Assembly: GCF_023715155.1 (NCBI RefSeq)
Contig: NZ_JAMBNQ010000008.1
Span: 86,700 to 150,699 of the forward strand
From: Neobacillus mesonae
GTDB taxonomy: Bacteria > Bacillota > Bacilli > Bacillales > Cytobacillaceae
Direction of reading: 5' to 3'
Length of the DNA stretch: 64,000 nt
Position numbers and translations under genes: made by a program. How positions within the stretch are numbered: the stretch's first letter is position 1; each line of letters begins with the position of its first letter. Positions 27,459 to 37,837 of this stretch are shown piece after piece. The notes beneath the pieces were generated by a model, which was not told the origin of the DNA, made no database searches, and saw nothing but the letters and a program-made list of their open reading frames with translations.

Positions 27459-28553
27459 GTGGACAGGCCTAAAAAAGGCAATACAATCACAATTAAAATA
27501 AATGGAGACCATAAAGCCTATCAGGAGGAACTTCGTAAAGATGAGGCGAAGAATGAAGAGAATTCAAATTCCCAAATGCTAGAATCTCGGCCAAAGGAAG
27601 TTGAAAAAGAGACCATCCTTGAAACGGCTGCAGCCCAGGAATCAGAAGATGACAGCTTCGATTGGATTATCCCCGAATCATCAGAAAATGATATAGTGCC
27701 GAGCAATAAAGGAGCAGAGAAACCTGCTAATAAATCCAGCAGCAAAAAAACAGTCTCTTTTTCCAGCTACTACAAAAAGAAGAATGGCAGGCATATTAGT
27801 TCTATATTTATTACGGCCATTTTTGCAGTTCTAATTGGGACAACGATTGGTGTATTTATGCTTAAACTATTAAATGGGTCTTCAGCCGAAAAGCCGGTAA
27901 GCGACCCAGCGCCTATTGAATCAATAACAGAACCCAAAACAGATGCAAAAACAAAGAATACTGAGAAACCTGCTGCTAATACCACTTCGGCGGTCATCAA
28001 GCAGCAAACAGTCTATGTCATCCAGGGAGGCGTTTTTGGATCTAAAGAAGGTGCTGATAAAACAGCAAAATCGGTTGAATCCTTAGGGACTCCGGCTGAA
28101 ACAATAGAAATGGATAATAAATTCTATTTATTACTTGGTGTTGCGGATTCCTTGGAAACAGCCAAATCATTAGGGGGGCATTATAAGCAAAATGGTATAG
28201 AAGATGTGTTTGCCAAACCGCTTTTATTAGATGAAAAGAATTTTTCCGGCCTATCCGATAGTGAGAAAGACTTTTTAGAAGGAGTCTCTACCATCTATCA
28301 AACTCTATCGCTGGTTACATCAAGCGCCATTTTAACTAATAAATTGCCTGAGGAAGGAAAGAGTGCACTGGCGGTCATTGATAAACAGTTAAAGGCAAGC
28401 GAACTGAAAAAGAAAAATATGACCACTTTAAAATCTGAATTGGAGAGTGCTGAGGAGAACGTTAAAAATTATGAATCATCCAAAGATGAAAAGAGTCTGG
28501 TCAAAGCCCAGCAGCATTTATTAAATTTCTTGGCTGCCTATTATTCTTTATAA
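27459..28553 (+). CDS. spoIIB: Stage II sporulation protein B
   Basis: Protein that speeds septal peptidoglycan thinning and engulfment at the sporulation septum. GTG 27459 is chosen because AGAAAGGAG lies eight bases upstream and DRPKKGNTITIKINGDHKAY is a usual SpoIIB start; longer versions read through the pilus terminator. The protein has 364 residues: an acidic cytoplasmic region (about 20-105), a membrane segment (about 112-138), a SPOR domain (about 181-255, TVYVIQGGVFGSKEGADK) and a helical tail (about 260-364). B. subtilis has comC-spoIIB-maf in this order. Confidence 0.9.
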   Translation: MDRPKKGNTITIKINGDHKAYQEELRKDEAKNEENSNSQMLESRPKEVEKETILETAAAQESEDDSFDWIIPESSENDIVPSNKGAEKPANKSSSKKTVSFSSYYKKKNGRHISSIFITAIFAVLIGTTIGVFMLKLLNGSSAEKPVSDPAPIESITEPKTDAKTKNTEKPAANTTSAVIKQQTVYVIQGGVFGSKEGADKTAKSVESLGTPAETIEMDNKFYLLLGVADSLETAKSLGGHYKQNGIEDVFAKPLLLDEKNFSGLSDSEKDFLEGVSTIYQTLSLVTSSAILTNKLPEEGKSALAVIDKQLKASELKKKNMTTLKSELESAEENVKNYESSKDEKSLVKAQQHLLNFLAAYYSL

Positions 28554-28610
28554 GCATTTCAACCCCAGGCAGATGAAACCTGCAATTTTCTGGGAAATTA
28601 CTTTTCAAGA

Positions 28611-28640
28611 AAGGTCTGTCCAAAATGGGCAGACTTTTTT
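28611..28640 (+). terminator. Terminator after spoIIB
   Basis: GTCTGTCC pairs with GGGCAGAC (one G-T pair) across a five-base loop, followed by six T. Confidence 0.88.
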
Positions 28641-28790
28641 GAATTGACAAAAACAGACATAGTCATGAAATACTTGCATATTTTTACAAATTTCTTCAAA
28701 ATTTAAGGATATAAAAATTGTTTGCTTCGGTAAATTCTGATACCATTAATTTGTATCTCCCTTTAAGAAGCGAAAAGGTAAGGTGATGAC

Positions 28791-29363
28791 ATGAATAACC
28801 TCATACTAGCCTCTTCTTCTCCACGGCGAAAAGAACTTCTAGAAAATCTCCACTTATCGTTCGCAATATTAAGCAGTGAAGTTGATGAAAGCTTTGACCC
28901 AGGGCTTTCACCAGAAGAAGTCGTGATGGAATTAGCTGATCGAAAAGCCAGAAAGGTCTTCCAAGAAAACCAGGATGCTTTTGTAATCGGCTCTGACACG
29001 GTTGTAGTTGCGAATAATCAAATCCTAGGAAAGCCATCAGATGAAGCAGAAGCTATTTCAATGTTACAAACTCTCTCAGGTAAACAGCATGAAGTCTATA
29101 CGGGTGTATCCATTGTGACAAAATCTTGCTCAACGAAGTTTTATGAAAAAACTGAAGTATGGTTCTGGGAGTTAACAGATGACATGATACGCTCATACGT
29201 AAAAAGCGGAGAACCATTTGATAAAGCAGGAGCATATGGCATTCAACAGCTTGGAAGCATGCTGGTCAAAAAGATACACGGGGACTATTTTGCAGTTGTC
29301 GGCCTGCCTGTTTCAAGGACAATTCGTGAATTGAAGCGATTAGGCTATCAGCTGCCGTATTAG
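28791..29363 (+). CDS. maf: Maf nucleotide pyrophosphatase
   Basis: House-cleaning pyrophosphatase for dTTP, UTP or modified nucleotides, linked in Bacillus to septum inhibition. The protein has 190 residues. The start LILASSSPRRKELLE is the Maf signature, VIGSDTVVVANNQILGKP holds the metal-binding part, and AGAYGIQQLGSMLVKKIHGD is the C-terminal motif. It precedes radC and mreB as in B. subtilis. Substrate choice cannot be read from this sequence alone. Confidence 0.95.
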   Translation: MNNLILASSSPRRKELLENLHLSFAILSSEVDESFDPGLSPEEVVMELADRKARKVFQENQDAFVIGSDTVVVANNQILGKPSDEAEAISMLQTLSGKQHEVYTGVSIVTKSCSTKFYEKTEVWFWELTDDMIRSYVKSGEPFDKAGAYGIQQLGSMLVKKIHGDYFAVVGLPVSRTIRELKRLGYQLPY

Positions 29364-29400
29364 CCGCTATTAACTCCCAAGCCCAGGGGAGGAAAAGAAT

Positions 29401-30090
29401 GTGTCAACGAAAACATTAATGATTCGTGATTTTCCGCAGGACGAAAGGCCGCGGGAACGATTTATCCAACATGGTCCAGGAAGCCTGTCAAATCATGAAC
29501 TAATTGCCATTTTGCTTAGGAACGGTACTAAGGATGAGTCAGTATTGCAATTATCGAACCGTCTGCTGACACATTTTGAAGGATTACGTCAGTTGAAATC
29601 TGCAACACTAGAGGAAATAACTGAAATTAAAGGGATTGGACTGGCTAAAGCAATTCAAATTCTTGCAGCAGTTGAAATAGGAAGAAGGATTGCCAACCTA
29701 AATTTTACTGACCGTTATGTGATTCGTTCACCAGAAGATGGAGCCAATTATGTTATGAACGATATGCGCTTTTTAACACAAGAGCATTTTGTCTGTTTGT
29801 ACTTAAATACGAAAAATCAGGTCATTCACAAGCAGACAGTTTTTATCGGCAGCCTTAATGCTTCGATTGTCCATCCGAGGGAGGTATTTCGAGAAGCTTT
29901 AAAACGATCAGCTGCCTCTTTAATTGCTATCCATAATCATCCCTCCGGAAACCCTGATCCAAGCCGTGAGGACATTGAGGTCACGAAGCGTTTAGTCGAA
30001 TGCGGCAAAATTATTGGAATTGATTTACTTGACCATTTAATTATTGGGGAAAATAAGTTTGTCAGCTTGAAGGAAAAAGGATATATATAA
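29401..30090 (+). CDS. radC: RadC/YsxA family JAMM-domain protein
   Basis: A 229-residue protein with an N-terminal helix-hairpin-helix region (about 25-95, LEEITEIKGIGLAKAIQIL) and a C-terminal JAMM/MPN metal site (HNHPSGNPDPSREDIEVT from about residue 179). The name is historical; a role in DNA repair is not established for the family. GTG 29401 follows GGGGAGG. The metal ligands are all present. Confidence 0.92.
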   Translation: MSTKTLMIRDFPQDERPRERFIQHGPGSLSNHELIAILLRNGTKDESVLQLSNRLLTHFEGLRQLKSATLEEITEIKGIGLAKAIQILAAVEIGRRIANLNFTDRYVIRSPEDGANYVMNDMRFLTQEHFVCLYLNTKNQVIHKQTVFIGSLNASIVHPREVFREALKRSAASLIAIHNHPSGNPDPSREDIEVTKRLVECGKIIGIDLLDHLIIGENKFVSLKEKGYI

Positions 30091-30104
30091 TCCTATGATT
30101 TTAT

Positions 30105-30134
30105 TTGACGTTGCGATATAATATTGTTTATGAT
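30105..30134 (+). promoter_or_regulatory. Possible promoter before mreB
   Basis: TTGACG at 30105-30110, an 18-base spacer and TATGAT at 30129-30134. The 160-base gap before mreB otherwise shows no feature. Confidence 0.45.
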
Positions 30135-30217
30135 TTTTTAGGATTGTTTTTAGAAATAGCTTATTATTATTTTAAAAATTAAGAAATGTTTACTTGGTTA
30201 TTACCTGCCTATTTTAA

Positions 30218-31273
<1,056 letters not shown>

Positions 31274-31322
31274 ATAAAAAGCGGAAACACTAGACAGTAA
31301 ATGAAAATAGAGGTGTATTATC

Positions 31323-32204
31323 ATGCCACAGTTCTTTTTGAATAAACGTCTGATCATTTTGCTTGTCAGCATTATTGTTCTCGTGGCATTGATTGGGTTT
31401 TCTTTAAGGGAGAGAAGTAAACTATCCTGGCCTGAGCAGTTTGTCAAAGATACTGCCGGCTGGGTTGAATCCCTGGTGTCCAAGCCTGCCAACTATATTG
31501 CGGGCTTTTTTGAAAATCTTCAGGACTTACAAAATACATATCAAGAGAATAAAGAATTAAAATCACGGGTTGATAAAATTGCCAATCTTGAAGCAGAAGT
31601 TCAAGCGCTGAAAAAAGACAATAGTGAATTACGTGATATTCTCGGTGAAAAGAAGACCCTGAGGGATTACGAAACACAGCCAGCCACTGTAATTGGCCGG
31701 AATCCTGATCGTTGGCATGAAATGATTATTATTGACAAAGGAAATTTAAAAGGTATTAAAAAAAATATGGCTGTCATTACCGCAAATGGGCTGATTGGAA
31801 AGGTGAAAAGCGTCAATCAATTTAGTTCAACGGTACAGCTTTTAAGTGCATTGGATCCAAAAAATCGGATCTCTGCCGTTATTCAAGGAAAATCTAATGT
31901 ATATGGGTTTGTTCAGGGGTTTGATGACAAAGAAAAGGTTCTGTTAATCAAGAGCATCCCATCTGGAGCGAAGATTGAAAAAGGACAAAAGGTTACAACT
32001 TCTGGGCTTGGCGGTGTTTTCCCAGGAGGATTAATGATTGGTAAGGTCGTGGATGTGAAAACCGATCAATACGGATTAAATCAGATGGCTTTGGTAAAAC
32101 CGGGGGCGGATTTTTATGATATCCAAAATGTCATTGTGATCAAACGCACGATGACACAACCGGCTAAAAGTGATATGTCAAACGGGAAGGAGGAGGAATT
32201 GTGA
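31323..32204 (+). CDS. mreC: Rod-shape determining protein MreC
   Basis: Bitopic scaffold of the elongation machinery. The protein has 293 residues with a membrane segment at about 8-28, a coiled coil at about 58-105 and two beta domains after it (GNLKGIKKNMAVITANGLIGKV; TTSGLGGVFPGGLMIGKV). It overlaps mreD by four bases. Confidence 0.96.
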   Translation: MPQFFLNKRLIILLVSIIVLVALIGFSLRERSKLSWPEQFVKDTAGWVESLVSKPANYIAGFFENLQDLQNTYQENKELKSRVDKIANLEAEVQALKKDNSELRDILGEKKTLRDYETQPATVIGRNPDRWHEMIIIDKGNLKGIKKNMAVITANGLIGKVKSVNQFSSTVQLLSALDPKNRISAVIQGKSNVYGFVQGFDDKEKVLLIKSIPSGAKIEKGQKVTTSGLGGVFPGGLMIGKVVDVKTDQYGLNQMALVKPGADFYDIQNVIVIKRTMTQPAKSDMSNGKEEEL

Positions 32205-32719
32205 AGAAATTCCTTCTTCCCCTTTTGTTTGCTTTTCTTTTTATTGCTGAAAGTCTTTTTGTTCAATTTTTACCTGCAGACTTTTTCGGACAAAATCGAA
32301 TTTTGGCGCCGCGCTTTTTGTTTTCATCATTGTTGTTGTTAACGATTTTTGTTGGACGAAAGCAGGGGATTATCTATGCGGCTGTATTTGGCCTGATTTT
32401 TGATATTGTATATATTGAAATTATCGGTATTTATTTTTTTCTTTTTCCATTTGTCGCTTATCTTATATCAAAAATTATGCATGTTCTGCAGGCAAATATG
32501 ATTGTTGCCTTCTTTGTCTCGATGATCGGAGTTGCATTACTGGAGATTGGCGTGTATGAAATGGATTATTTAATTCACGTAACAAGTCTTGATTTTCTCG
32601 ACTTCTTAAATTTACGTCTCTACTCAACCCTAATACTTAATGCAGCGTTTTTGCTCATCTTTATTTATCCTTTAAAACGGTTCTTTGAAAAATATGGTGG
32701 AGGATTGAAGGGGGAATAA
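32201..32719 (+). CDS. mreD: Rod-shape determining protein MreD
   Basis: A 172-residue membrane protein with five to six segments that partners MreC. GTG 32201 overlaps the mreC stop and follows GGAGGAGG within the mreC coding region. Its hydrophobic pattern and position between mreC and minC support the call. Confidence 0.94.
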   Translation: MKKFLLPLLFAFLFIAESLFVQFLPADFFGQNRILAPRFLFSSLLLLTIFVGRKQGIIYAAVFGLIFDIVYIEIIGIYFFLFPFVAYLISKIMHVLQANMIVAFFVSMIGVALLEIGVYEMDYLIHVTSLDFLDFLNLRLYSTLILNAAFLLIFIYPLKRFFEKYGGGLKGE

Positions 32720-32828
32720 TCCCCTGAAAAAAAGGAAATGAAGAGTTTGTGTCGAATTTTAACTAAGATGTAGATAAATCAATGACTTTTGATATTTAAA
32801 ATTATTTTTCTAGTACAAATTTTTCTAC

Positions 32829-32975
32829 TTTGGATTTGTACAGCGCAAGAGCCCAGCCTCCTTGAAGTCAAATAGTCTTCTGTTCGAAAAGTCTAAGAGC
32901 GGGAGCAGATTTTTCGAACTATATAGCTTTTGTTTGTCAGGGGCTGACTGAGGCGCTTACGCTTTTCATATTATG
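32829..32975 (+). repeat. Intergenic repeat family B, long copy
   Basis: About 145 bases that begin TTGTACAGCGCAAGAGCCCA and end GGCGCTTACGCTTTTC. The middle has GTTCGAAAA and TTTTTCGAAC that can form a nine-base stem, and outer parts (GAGCCCAGCC, GGGGCTGAC) can pair. It fills most of the 271-base gap between mreD and minC. A short derivative lies at 42596-42640 and a fragment at 37783-37796. Confidence 0.65.
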
Positions 32976-32991
32976 AGGTGAATTTTTCTCC

Positions 32992-33672
32992 ATGAAAAAA
33001 CGGCAGAATGTTACAATAAAAGGAACAAAGGATGGTCTTGTTCTGCTTCTGGATGATCTCTGTTCCTATGATGAATTAAAAAGAGAATTAGACCTAAAAC
33101 TTTCAGCAAATACCAGGACTGAGGATGAGCGTCACTTAATCTCGGTTAAATTAGAGGCAGGCAACCGTTATTTAACCGAGGAACAGCGCGAAGAATTAAA
33201 AGAGTTAGTCCGTCAAAAGAAAAACCTTGTTGTGGACACGATTGTCTCAAATGTTCTTACAAAGGAAGAGGCAGACCGGTTAAGGGCTGAGAATGAGGTT
33301 GTAACGGTTTCAAAAATTGTACGCTCGGGCCAGGTCTTAAAAGTTTCAGGTGATTTATTGCTGATTGGCGATGTGAATCCAGGGGGCACTGTTGTTGCAG
33401 GAGGGAATATTTTTGTCATGGGAGCGTTGAAAGGGATTGCACATGCAGGCTGTTTTGGAAACAATCAGGCTGTGATTGCTGCTTCCAACATGAGGCCTTC
33501 ACAGATTCGAATTCACGATTCCCTTCATCCAGCACAAGATTTCGTTCCAGCCGAGGATAAACATGAGATGGAATGTGCCTACATAGATGAGAACCGCCAA
33601 ATTAAAATTGATAGATTACAAGCATTAATTAAAATAAGACCTAATTTAACGAGATTAGAAGGGGGACATTAA
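32992..33672 (+). CDS. minC: Septum site-determining protein MinC
   Basis: FtsZ polymerisation inhibitor. The protein has 226 residues. The N-domain (1-105) precedes a beta-helical C-domain with [40 protein letters not shown] and [13 protein letters not shown], the part that binds MinD and dimerises. It ends one base before minD. Confidence 0.95.
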   Translation: MKKRQNVTIKGTKDGLVLLLDDLCSYDELKRELDLKLSANTRTEDERHLISVKLEAGNRYLTEEQREELKELVRQKKNLVVDTIVSNVLTKEEADRLRAENEVVTVSKIVRSGQVLKVSGDLLLIGDVNPGGTVVAGGNIFVMGALKGIAHAGCFGNNQAVIAASNMRPSQIRIHDSLHPAQDFVPAEDKHEMECAYIDENRQIKIDRLQALIKIRPNLTRLEGGH

Positions 33673-33673
33673 A

Positions 33674-34477
33674 GTGGGAGAAGCAATCGTAATCACATCC
33701 GGTAAGGGCGGCGTCGGCAAAACGACAACAAGCGCCAATATTGGTACAGCACTCGCCCTCCAAGGCAAAAAAGTATGCTTAGTAGATACAGACATTGGTC
33801 TTCGAAACTTGGATGTCGTAATGGGGCTAGAAAACAGAATTATCTATGATCTTGTGGATGTGGTCGATGGCAGATGTAAAATCCATCAGGCATTGGTAAA
33901 AGACAAGCGCTTTGACGGATTATTATATTTATTGCCTGCAGCACAGACTGTTGACAAATCTGCCGTAACTTCCGAACAAATGAAAAAGTTGATGGAAGAA
34001 TTAAAACAAGATTATGATTACATTATTATAGATTGTCCTGCTGGTATCGAACAGGGGTACAAGAATGCAGTAGCAGGGGCGGACAAAGCGATTGTGGTTA
34101 CAACACCTGAGGTTTCTGCCGTACGTGATGCTGATAGAATCATTGGCCTCCTTGAAAAAGAAAAGCATATGGAACCGCCAAAATTAATTGTTAACAGAAT
34201 CCGTAATCATATGATGAAGACGGGTGATATGCTTGACTTAGATGAAATTACCGAGCATTTGTCCATTGGCTTAATTGGTATAGTAGCTGATGATGATGAG
34301 GTGATTAGAGCTTCAAACCACGGGGAACCGATTGCTTTAAATCCTAATAGCAAGGCATCTATTGCTTACCGTAATATTGCTAGAAGAATCCTTGGAGAAT
34401 CCATCCCGCTTCAGCCTTTGGAAGAAGCAAACAAAGGAATGTTTAGTAAACTTAAGAAATTTTTTGGTGTGCGATAA
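33674..34477 (+). CDS. minD: Septum site-determining ATPase MinD
   Basis: Membrane-bound ATPase that carries MinC. The protein has 267 residues. The deviant Walker A is SGKGGVGKTTTSANIG at the N-terminus, and the C-terminal amphipathic membrane anchor is GMFSKLKKFFGVR. GTG 33674 is used, after GGGGGAC. No MinE follows, as in other Bacillaceae that use DivIVA and MinJ. Confidence 0.97.
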   Translation: MGEAIVITSGKGGVGKTTTSANIGTALALQGKKVCLVDTDIGLRNLDVVMGLENRIIYDLVDVVDGRCKIHQALVKDKRFDGLLYLLPAAQTVDKSAVTSEQMKKLMEELKQDYDYIIIDCPAGIEQGYKNAVAGADKAIVVTTPEVSAVRDADRIIGLLEKEKHMEPPKLIVNRIRNHMMKTGDMLDLDEITEHLSIGLIGIVADDDEVIRASNHGEPIALNPNSKASIAYRNIARRILGESIPLQPLEEANKGMFSKLKKFFGVR

Positions 34478-34489
34478 GATTTACACAAT

Positions 34490-34530
34490 AAAGCCTGTCC
34501 CCTTTTAGAAGGGTAGACAGGCTTTTTGTT
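34490..34530 (+). terminator. Terminator after minD
   Basis: A ten-base stem (AAAGCCTGTC with GACAGGCTTT) with an inner CCCTT/AGGG extension, followed by T-rich sequence. Confidence 0.88.
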
Positions 34531-34558
34531 CCTTTTTTAAAAAAAGATTCTAAAGGTC

Positions 34559-34585
34559 ATACTCATTTCATTTTATACATAGACT
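34559..34585 (+). promoter_or_regulatory. Putative sigma-E promoter of spoIVFA-spoIVFB
   Basis: ATA at 34559-34561, a 16-base spacer and CATAGACT at 34578-34585 fit ATA-N16-CATANNNT. The spoIVF operon is sigma-E dependent in B. subtilis. Confidence 0.6.
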
Positions 34586-34617
34586 TGTACAAATGCTTAA
34601 AAAAGGATTGATGGGGT

Positions 34618-35391
34618 ATGGCGCGGTCTTCTGCAGATGAAATACGGCGGCGAATTGCCAAAAGAAAGAAAGGAAAAGGAACGTCCGAAAAAGTTCAAGA
34701 ACACCAATTATTATGGCCTGGTGACGACGATGGTTATGGCTATAACTATTTGTCCCCTTCCGATGGAGAAGATGGACATCCACTATTTAAGAAGGAGGTA
34801 TTCTTTTTCAAAATACTAGCCTCCATTCTTTTATTTTTAGTGATTGCCATTATGTTCCGTCAGGAAATACCAGTACTTGAGCCGGCAAAAAGTTTTGTTG
34901 CTGGAACGATGGACAAGGAATTTAAGTTTGCCGCGGTGTCCAAATGGTATGAGGATAAGTTTGGCAAACCGCTTGCATTGCTGCCATTCACAGAGAATGA
35001 AAAAGAAACTAAAAAGGCAGATGAGCAAATGGGCGCTATTCCTGTGACCGGGAGAATTCTTGAGAATTTTGAAAAGAATGGCCAGGGAATCATGATTGAA
35101 ACTGGAAAAGGCGCACCGGTTCAAGTCATTAATGATGGTTATGTCCAATTTGCCGGGGTTAAAGAGGGATTAGGTAAAACCGTTATTGTTCAGCACGGGG
35201 ATGGATCAGAAACATGGTATGGTAATTTAGATAGTATTAAAGTGAAATTATATCAATATATCGAAAATAGAACTGTGGTTGGAACGGTGACAGATTCTGC
35301 TGGTGATGACAAAACAAAGGGTCAATACTATTTTGCTGTTAAAAAGGATGATAATTTTATTGATCCAGTTAAGGTGATACGCTTTGAATAA
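34618..35391 (+). CDS. spoIVFA: Stage IV sporulation protein FA
   Basis: Membrane partner that holds the protease SpoIVFB inactive until a forespore signal arrives. The protein has 257 residues: a cytoplasmic head (1-60), a membrane segment (about 62-80) and a C-terminal LytM-like fold (about 140-250). The fold keeps the first histidine site (VIVQHGDGSETWYG) but has Asn in place of the second (YGNLDS where active enzymes have HL), so it is probably not a peptidase. The end overlaps spoIVFB by eight bases. Confidence 0.9.
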   Translation: MARSSADEIRRRIAKRKKGKGTSEKVQEHQLLWPGDDDGYGYNYLSPSDGEDGHPLFKKEVFFFKILASILLFLVIAIMFRQEIPVLEPAKSFVAGTMDKEFKFAAVSKWYEDKFGKPLALLPFTENEKETKKADEQMGAIPVTGRILENFEKNGQGIMIETGKGAPVQVINDGYVQFAGVKEGLGKTVIVQHGDGSETWYGNLDSIKVKLYQYIENRTVVGTVTDSAGDDKTKGQYYFAVKKDDNFIDPVKVIRFE

Positions 35392-36250
35392 GTTTTTTTC
35401 ATTATTGCGTCTCGTTCACATCCATCCATTGCTGTGGCTGATTATTGCCTTATCCATTGCAACGGCACATTTCCGTGAAGTTTGTTTCTTAATCGGAATT
35501 ATTTTTATCCATGAAATGGGGCATGCAGCCGCAGCTTCTTTTTTTTCGTGGCGGATTAAACAGATTACTCTTTTGCCATTTGGCGGGGTTGCTGAAATGG
35601 ATGAACACGGAAACCGCCCGTTAAAAGAAGAAACAATTGTGGTGCTGGCAGGGCCGCTGCAGCATGTTTGGATGATGGCAGCGGCCTATGCCCTTTTGAC
35701 ATTTAATATCATGCCAGATGATTTGTATCAAATGTTTGTTCAATACAATTTGATGATTCTAGTGTTTAATCTTTTTCCGGTTTGGCCGTTAGATGGAGGC
35801 AAGCTGGTATTTTTATTGCTATCATTAAAAAATTCCTTTGCACGGGCTCATCAGATTACATTAACCGTTTCATTACTCAGCATAGCTTTGTTTTCGCTGA
35901 TCATCCTGGTGACGGCACCAGCGCACATCAATGTTTGGGTCGTCATTGGCTATTTGCTCTTTTCTATTTATCATGAATGGAAACAGCGGCGCTTTATTTT
36001 CATGCGTTTTTTATTGGAACGCTATTATGGCAATAAATCCAATCCAGATGAATTAGTACCTATTCAGGCAAATGAGCATGACCTTTTGATACATGTATTG
36101 GAAAAATTCCAACGAGGCTGTAAACATCCAATTGTAGTTGAAGCAGAGGGGGAGAAAAAGGGTACATTGGATGAAAATGAATTGCTTCACGCTTATTTTG
36201 CGGAAAAACGTCTGACCGATAAAATCAGCGACCTTCTCTTTTTATATTAG
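35384..36250 (+). CDS. spoIVFB: Stage IV sporulation protease FB (site-2 family)
   Basis: Intramembrane zinc protease that activates pro-sigma-K in the mother cell. The protein has 288 residues with six membrane segments. The zinc motif HEMGH is at about 43-47 and the third ligand is in LFPVWPLDGGKLV at about 138. A C-terminal CBS-like regulatory domain spans about 220-288. TTG 35384 overlaps spoIVFA, so the two are coupled. Confidence 0.93.
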   Translation: MNKFFSLLRLVHIHPLLWLIIALSIATAHFREVCFLIGIIFIHEMGHAAAASFFSWRIKQITLLPFGGVAEMDEHGNRPLKEETIVVLAGPLQHVWMMAAAYALLTFNIMPDDLYQMFVQYNLMILVFNLFPVWPLDGGKLVFLLLSLKNSFARAHQITLTVSLLSIALFSLIILVTAPAHINVWVVIGYLLFSIYHEWKQRRFIFMRFLLERYYGNKSNPDELVPIQANEHDLLIHVLEKFQRGCKHPIVVEAEGEKKGTLDENELLHAYFAEKRLTDKISDLLFLY

Positions 36251-36297
36251 AAAAGATATAATGGTACCAACCTAAAGAAAAAGTGAGGACGTAAGGT

Positions 36298-37764
36298 TTG
36301 GAAAGGTTAATTGTAAATTATGCTTCACGTGAAAAAAGATTTGCTTCTATTCGAAATAAGCATGTAGACAAAATTGTTTTTGACCGGCCAGAGCATCGTT
36401 CTTTGGTCGGTAATATTTATTTGGGGACAATAACAAAGGTGCTTCCTGGAATGAACGCTGCTTTTATTGATATTGGCATTGGGAAAAATGCCTATTTGCA
36501 TCGCAATGTACTTCCATCCTTTGTTTCTTCTCAAGAAAAGGGAAAAAATATTTCTTCCTTTGTTCACCAGGGGGAGAGAATGCTTGTGCAGGTAGATAAG
36601 GATGCAACCGGTACAAAAGGCCCAAAAGTCACAGGGATAATTGAAATTCCTGGTAAACATTTGATTTACATACCAAATGGGCATTTTACGGCTGTTTCAA
36701 AAAAGATTACAGATGATGAAAAGAAGAACGAGCTTAAGCTGCTTGGAAACCATATGAAAGCTGAACAAGAAGGAATTATTTTTCGAACTTCAAGCGGGGA
36801 TGCGGCAGAGTCAGTGATTCTAGATGAATTCAATCATTTAAGGCTGAAATATGATAAACTCCAACAAAAGACTGGTGAAATAAAAAAGCCAGGATTACTT
36901 TTTCAAAAAGATCAATTTAGTGAGATGGTGGCAGAGGAAGCATCAAAAATGAATATGGGTGAGGTAATAGTGGATGATTTATCATTAAAAAAAAAGCTGG
37001 ACACCTCACTAAATGTAAAGGTTACCTATTATAATGGAAAAGAAAATGTCTTTTCAGCCTTTAAAGTGGAACACGAAATTGATAAGGCACTAAAACATGT
37101 TGTCTGGCTGGATAATGGGGCATATTTAATTTTTGATGAAACGGAAGCACTAACAATCATTGATGTGAATACTGGAAAGTACTCTGGAAAAGCTGATTAT
37201 CAGGAGACAGTATTCAAAACAAATGAACTTGCTGCTAAAGAAATTATTCGTCAGCTCCGGCTGCGTGATATCGGCGGCATCGTATTAATTGATTTTATTG
37301 ATATGAAACAGGAACAGGATAAAGAAAAGATCCAAAAAACGATTGAACAAGAATTGGCAAGGGATGAAAAAAGGACAAAAATTGTAGGATGGACAAAGCT
37401 GGGTATTATGCAGCTGACAAGAAAAAGAACCAAAGCGGCTATATCCGAAACGATGCAGGCAAAATGCCCTGTCTGTCATGGCACCGGCCGAATTTTGAGT
37501 CCGGAGACGATTGCTTTCCGCCTTGAAAGGGAACTTTTAGAGCACCGCCATTCCGAATATGAAGCTGTTCTGGTTGAAACTACGAAGGAAGTTCAGGAAG
37601 TGCTGCTAGGACCTAATCAAACTTATAAAGAAACATTGGAAGACCTTCTCCATTTTAAGATTTATTTTTCTATTCTTCCGTCAATCGAACATTATTATGT
37701 CCTGGCACAATTTGGGGCTGAACAGGAGATTTTAGTGAAGGCTGGTGAAACTTCCCACGATTAA
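36298..37764 (+). CDS. rng: Ribonuclease G/E family endonuclease
   Basis: Single-strand endonuclease for RNA processing. The protein has 488 residues. An S1 domain lies at about 35-125 (GNIYLGTITKVLPGMNAAFIDIG), catalytic aspartates are in TIIDVNTGKYSG (about 288) and LIDFIDMKQEQ (about 333), and CPVCHGTGR (about 390-398) is the zinc-link. TTG 36298 follows a weak AGGACGTAAGG. B. subtilis lacks rng; many other Bacillaceae carry it here before rplU. Confidence 0.93.
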   Translation: MERLIVNYASREKRFASIRNKHVDKIVFDRPEHRSLVGNIYLGTITKVLPGMNAAFIDIGIGKNAYLHRNVLPSFVSSQEKGKNISSFVHQGERMLVQVDKDATGTKGPKVTGIIEIPGKHLIYIPNGHFTAVSKKITDDEKKNELKLLGNHMKAEQEGIIFRTSSGDAAESVILDEFNHLRLKYDKLQQKTGEIKKPGLLFQKDQFSEMVAEEASKMNMGEVIVDDLSLKKKLDTSLNVKVTYYNGKENVFSAFKVEHEIDKALKHVVWLDNGAYLIFDETEALTIIDVNTGKYSGKADYQETVFKTNELAAKEIIRQLRLRDIGGIVLIDFIDMKQEQDKEKIQKTIEQELARDEKRTKIVGWTKLGIMQLTRKRTKAAISETMQAKCPVCHGTGRILSPETIAFRLERELLEHRHSEYEAVLVETTKEVQEVLLGPNQTYKETLEDLLHFKIYFSILPSIEHYYVLAQFGAEQEILVKAGETSHD

Positions 37765-37782
37765 TGCTCTAGGGATGATTAA

Positions 37783-37796
37783 GCCGTTTACGCTTT
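37783..37796 (+). repeat. Possible fragment of repeat family B
   Basis: GCCGTTTACGCTTT resembles the 3' end of the family B repeat (GCGCTTACGCTTTT). It is too short to be sure. Confidence 0.25.
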
Positions 37797-37801
37797 TGTT
37801 A

Positions 37802-37831
37802 TTGACACATAGGTTCCAATTATGTTAGGAT
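37802..37831 (+). promoter_or_regulatory. Promoter of the L21 leader-rplU-prp-rpmA operon
   Basis: TTGACA at 37802-37807, an 18-base spacer and TAGGAT at 37826-37831 with a TG one base ahead (extended -10). Confidence 0.6.
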
Positions 37832-37837
37832 TTTAAT

